Assembly: GCA_913055135.1 (NCBI GenBank)
Contig: CAJXJV010000093.1
Location: forward strand, 1-5,809
Length of the DNA: 5,809 bases
Source of the DNA: an uncultured Desulfurobacterium sp.
GTDB taxonomy: Bacteria > Aquificota > Aquificia > Desulfurobacteriales > Desulfurobacteriaceae
Direction: 5' to 3'
A program made the position numbers and the translations under genes. This document shows positions 4,673 through 5,809 of the stretch, piece after piece. Positions within the stretch are counted from its first letter, which is position 1; every line of letters starts with the position of its first letter. A model generated the notes under the pieces. It was not told the origin of the DNA, made no database searches, and saw nothing but the letters and a program-made list of their open reading frames with translations.

Positions 4673-5809
4673 TTATTCAGTAGCGGACTGACCGTAACGC
4701 TTGGCGTAGAACTCAGCAATCTTTCTGATTTCCTCTTTGGACATTCCCTTGAACCACTTGTGGTATGGGTTGCTGAAGAGCTTCTTCTTAAACTCAGCCC
4801 ATGCTCTCTTATCAGCTCTGCTTCCCTTCGTTGCAACAATCCTGTCAGCCTCAGGAAGCATCTTGAAGTAGAAGTTGTTAGCAACAATGAAAAGACCGTG
4901 CCAGTGTGTCCAGTCTGGGTCCATCATAGCAATACCGTGTCTTGCCCTACGTCCTTCGTGGTGCCAGAGGAGGAAGAAATCCCACTCAATCTTGTCGTTA
5001 AACGGTGTCGGGTCAATGAGTCCCCTCTTCTTGAGGAATCCAACTATAGCCTTGGCAGGTTTTGCAAACTTCTCGTTGTAGAGCTTGACGAGTTCATCAA
5101 ACTGGTAGTAGAAGGAGTCTATCCATACTCTCTGGTGACAGTTGGAACATACCTTCTTCATTTCAGCACGCTTAGCCTGCCAGTTTGGCTTGTGGATGGA
5201 TATTGGAGGTCTGAGTGTCCAGGAAAGCCTTGCACCAACGTCATGAGTTCCCTTAACACCGTTTACAGTTGCTCCCATGTGACATGTTACACAGTTTGGA
5301 GCCTGATAGTAGTCCTCTCCGAGAACCCACTTGGCATTTTCAAGAGTTCCTTCAATCTCAGACTCATGAGCCTTGTAGGCAATACCGTGCTTGGATAGCT
5401 CCCAGATTTCAATCTGTGGATGGTCAGGACCCTGGTGACACTTACCACAAGTTTCAGGAAGCCTTACCTGCTTGAGGCTGAACTGGTGTCTGTAGTGACA
5501 TGAAGAACAAGAACCTTTTGAACCGTCAGGGTTTACCCTTCCGATACCTTCGTTTGGCCATGGACCCTTGATTGGAAGACCGTTCTTGAGAGGAATGTTC
5601 TCTCTACCGTGACACTGAGCACAACCTACGTTGTAGAGAGCTTCACCCTCAACAATTCTTCCAACTACGTTGTCAAGAGAACCTGTAAACTGAGCAGCAT
5701 GGGAGTGACGGGAGTTGATGAACTCCTTGGCTTCTGTTGGGTGACACTTACCACAGTCAAGCGGAGTCATTATAGTTGAGATTGTAAATCCGAAGTGCTG
5801 GAACGCGTC
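4673..5809 (-). CDS. hao: Hydroxylamine oxidoreductase-like multiheme cytochrome c (Hao family, probably reductive), N-terminus outside window
   Basis: The frame is open to the right edge: 13 codons precede the Met at 5770, so that Met is internal and the signal peptide is off-window. 378 residues are visible. Numbered from that Met, six CXXCH heme sites lie at 6-10, 50-54, 88-92, 108-112, 160-164 and 208-212. Family landmarks are CGKCHQGPDHPQ, SKHG, HDVGARLSWTLRPP, a DSFYYQFDE..LYNEKF segment and WHHEGRRARHG. Hao enzymes are octaheme, so two more sites are expected upstream. The DPDWTHWHG segment (284-292) has Trp287 where, from memory, oxidative Hao has the Tyr crosslinked to the catalytic P460 heme. 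Hao-like proteins without that Tyr act reductively on nitrite or hydroxylamine, giving ammonium. The protein ends in a soluble helical tail (GMSKEEIRKIAEFYAKRYG) with no membrane anchor, so it should be periplasmic. It is the first gene seen in the operon. Family is confident; the reductive direction and substrate are inferred. Confidence 0.9.
   Translation of the reverse strand, partial: DAFQHFGFTISTIMTPLDCGKCHPTEAKEFINSRHSHAAQFTGSLDNVVGRIVEGEALYNVGCAQCHGRENIPLKNGLPIKGPWPNEGIGRVNPDGSKGSCSSCHYRHQFSLKQVRLPETCGKCHQGPDHPQIEIWELSKHGIAYKAHESEIEGTLENAKWVLGEDYYQAPNCVTCHMGATVNGVKGTHDVGARLSWTLRPPISIHKPNWQAKRAEMKKVCSNCHQRVWIDSFYYQFDELVKLYNEKFAKPAKAIVGFLKKRGLIDPTPFNDKIEWDFFLLWHHEGRRARHGIAMMDPDWTHWHGLFIVANNFYFKMLPEADRIVATKGSRADKRAWAEFKKKLFSNPYHKWFKGMSKEEIRKIAEFYAKRYGQSATE

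Noticed and set aside
4522..4887. Minus-strand frame of 121 codons across the hao / TPR gene junction
   Set aside because: It overlaps both real genes in another frame and crosses the hairpin. It is low-complexity (Ser/Arg-rich) and has no suitable ribosome binding site.
4670..5398. 242-codon plus-strand open frame opposite hao
   Set aside because: It lies antisense to a clear Hao coding sequence with six heme sites. It has no ribosome binding site or recognisable domain, and its length follows from the codon pattern of the other strand.
5768..5770. ATG at 5770 as the hao start
   Set aside because: The frame is open for 13 more codons to the edge with Hao-like sequence (HFGFTI). There is no signal peptide after this Met, and two further heme sites are expected upstream.

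Overview
All genes read leftward on the minus strand. The window looks like part of one operon for periplasmic nitrate and nitrite respiration. In transcription order, from high to low coordinates, it holds: (1) the C-terminal part of a hydroxylamine-oxidoreductase-like multiheme cytochrome c, cut by the right edge; (2) a secreted TPR protein; (3) a small putative lipoprotein; (4) a NapC/NrfH-type membrane tetraheme quinol dehydrogenase; (5) a NapM-type periplasmic tetraheme cytochrome; (6) the catalytic nitrate reductase NapA with a Tat signal, cut by the left edge. Gaps between genes are 25 to 53 nt, and one pair overlaps by 8 nt. No convincing promoter is seen, so the transcript probably starts beyond position 5809 and continues past position 1, where napD/G/H-type genes might be expected.

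Organism: the napC-napM-napA order is the arrangement I recall for Desulfovibrio desulfuricans and for Thermovibrio ammonificans (Desulfurobacteriaceae, Aquificota). The Lys/Glu-rich proteins, intermediate GC, NapA with Campylobacterota-like sequence near its C-terminal part, and Hao resembling the Campylobacterota type together suggest a thermophilic chemolithoautotroph of the Desulfurobacteriaceae or a relative. This is an inference from remembered gene order and sequence style, not a database match.

How the genes could work together: NapC would take electrons from the quinol pool and pass them through NapM to NapA, which reduces nitrate to nitrite. No NapB or NrfA is seen here. The Hao-like cytochrome has a Trp where I believe the oxidative Hao enzymes carry their heme-crosslinking Tyr, which fits a reductive enzyme taking nitrite or hydroxylamine towards ammonium. 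The locus could therefore encode NrfA-independent nitrate ammonification, with 14 CXXCH heme sites in the window. The TPR protein and the lipoprotein lie between the two modules, are richer in A+T, and have no recognised function. They are the least explained part of the locus.

There is no gene-free stretch over 60 bases. A 9-bp GC-rich hairpin lies just after the hao stop codon. No tRNA, rRNA, CRISPR array, insertion sequence or long repeat was seen.
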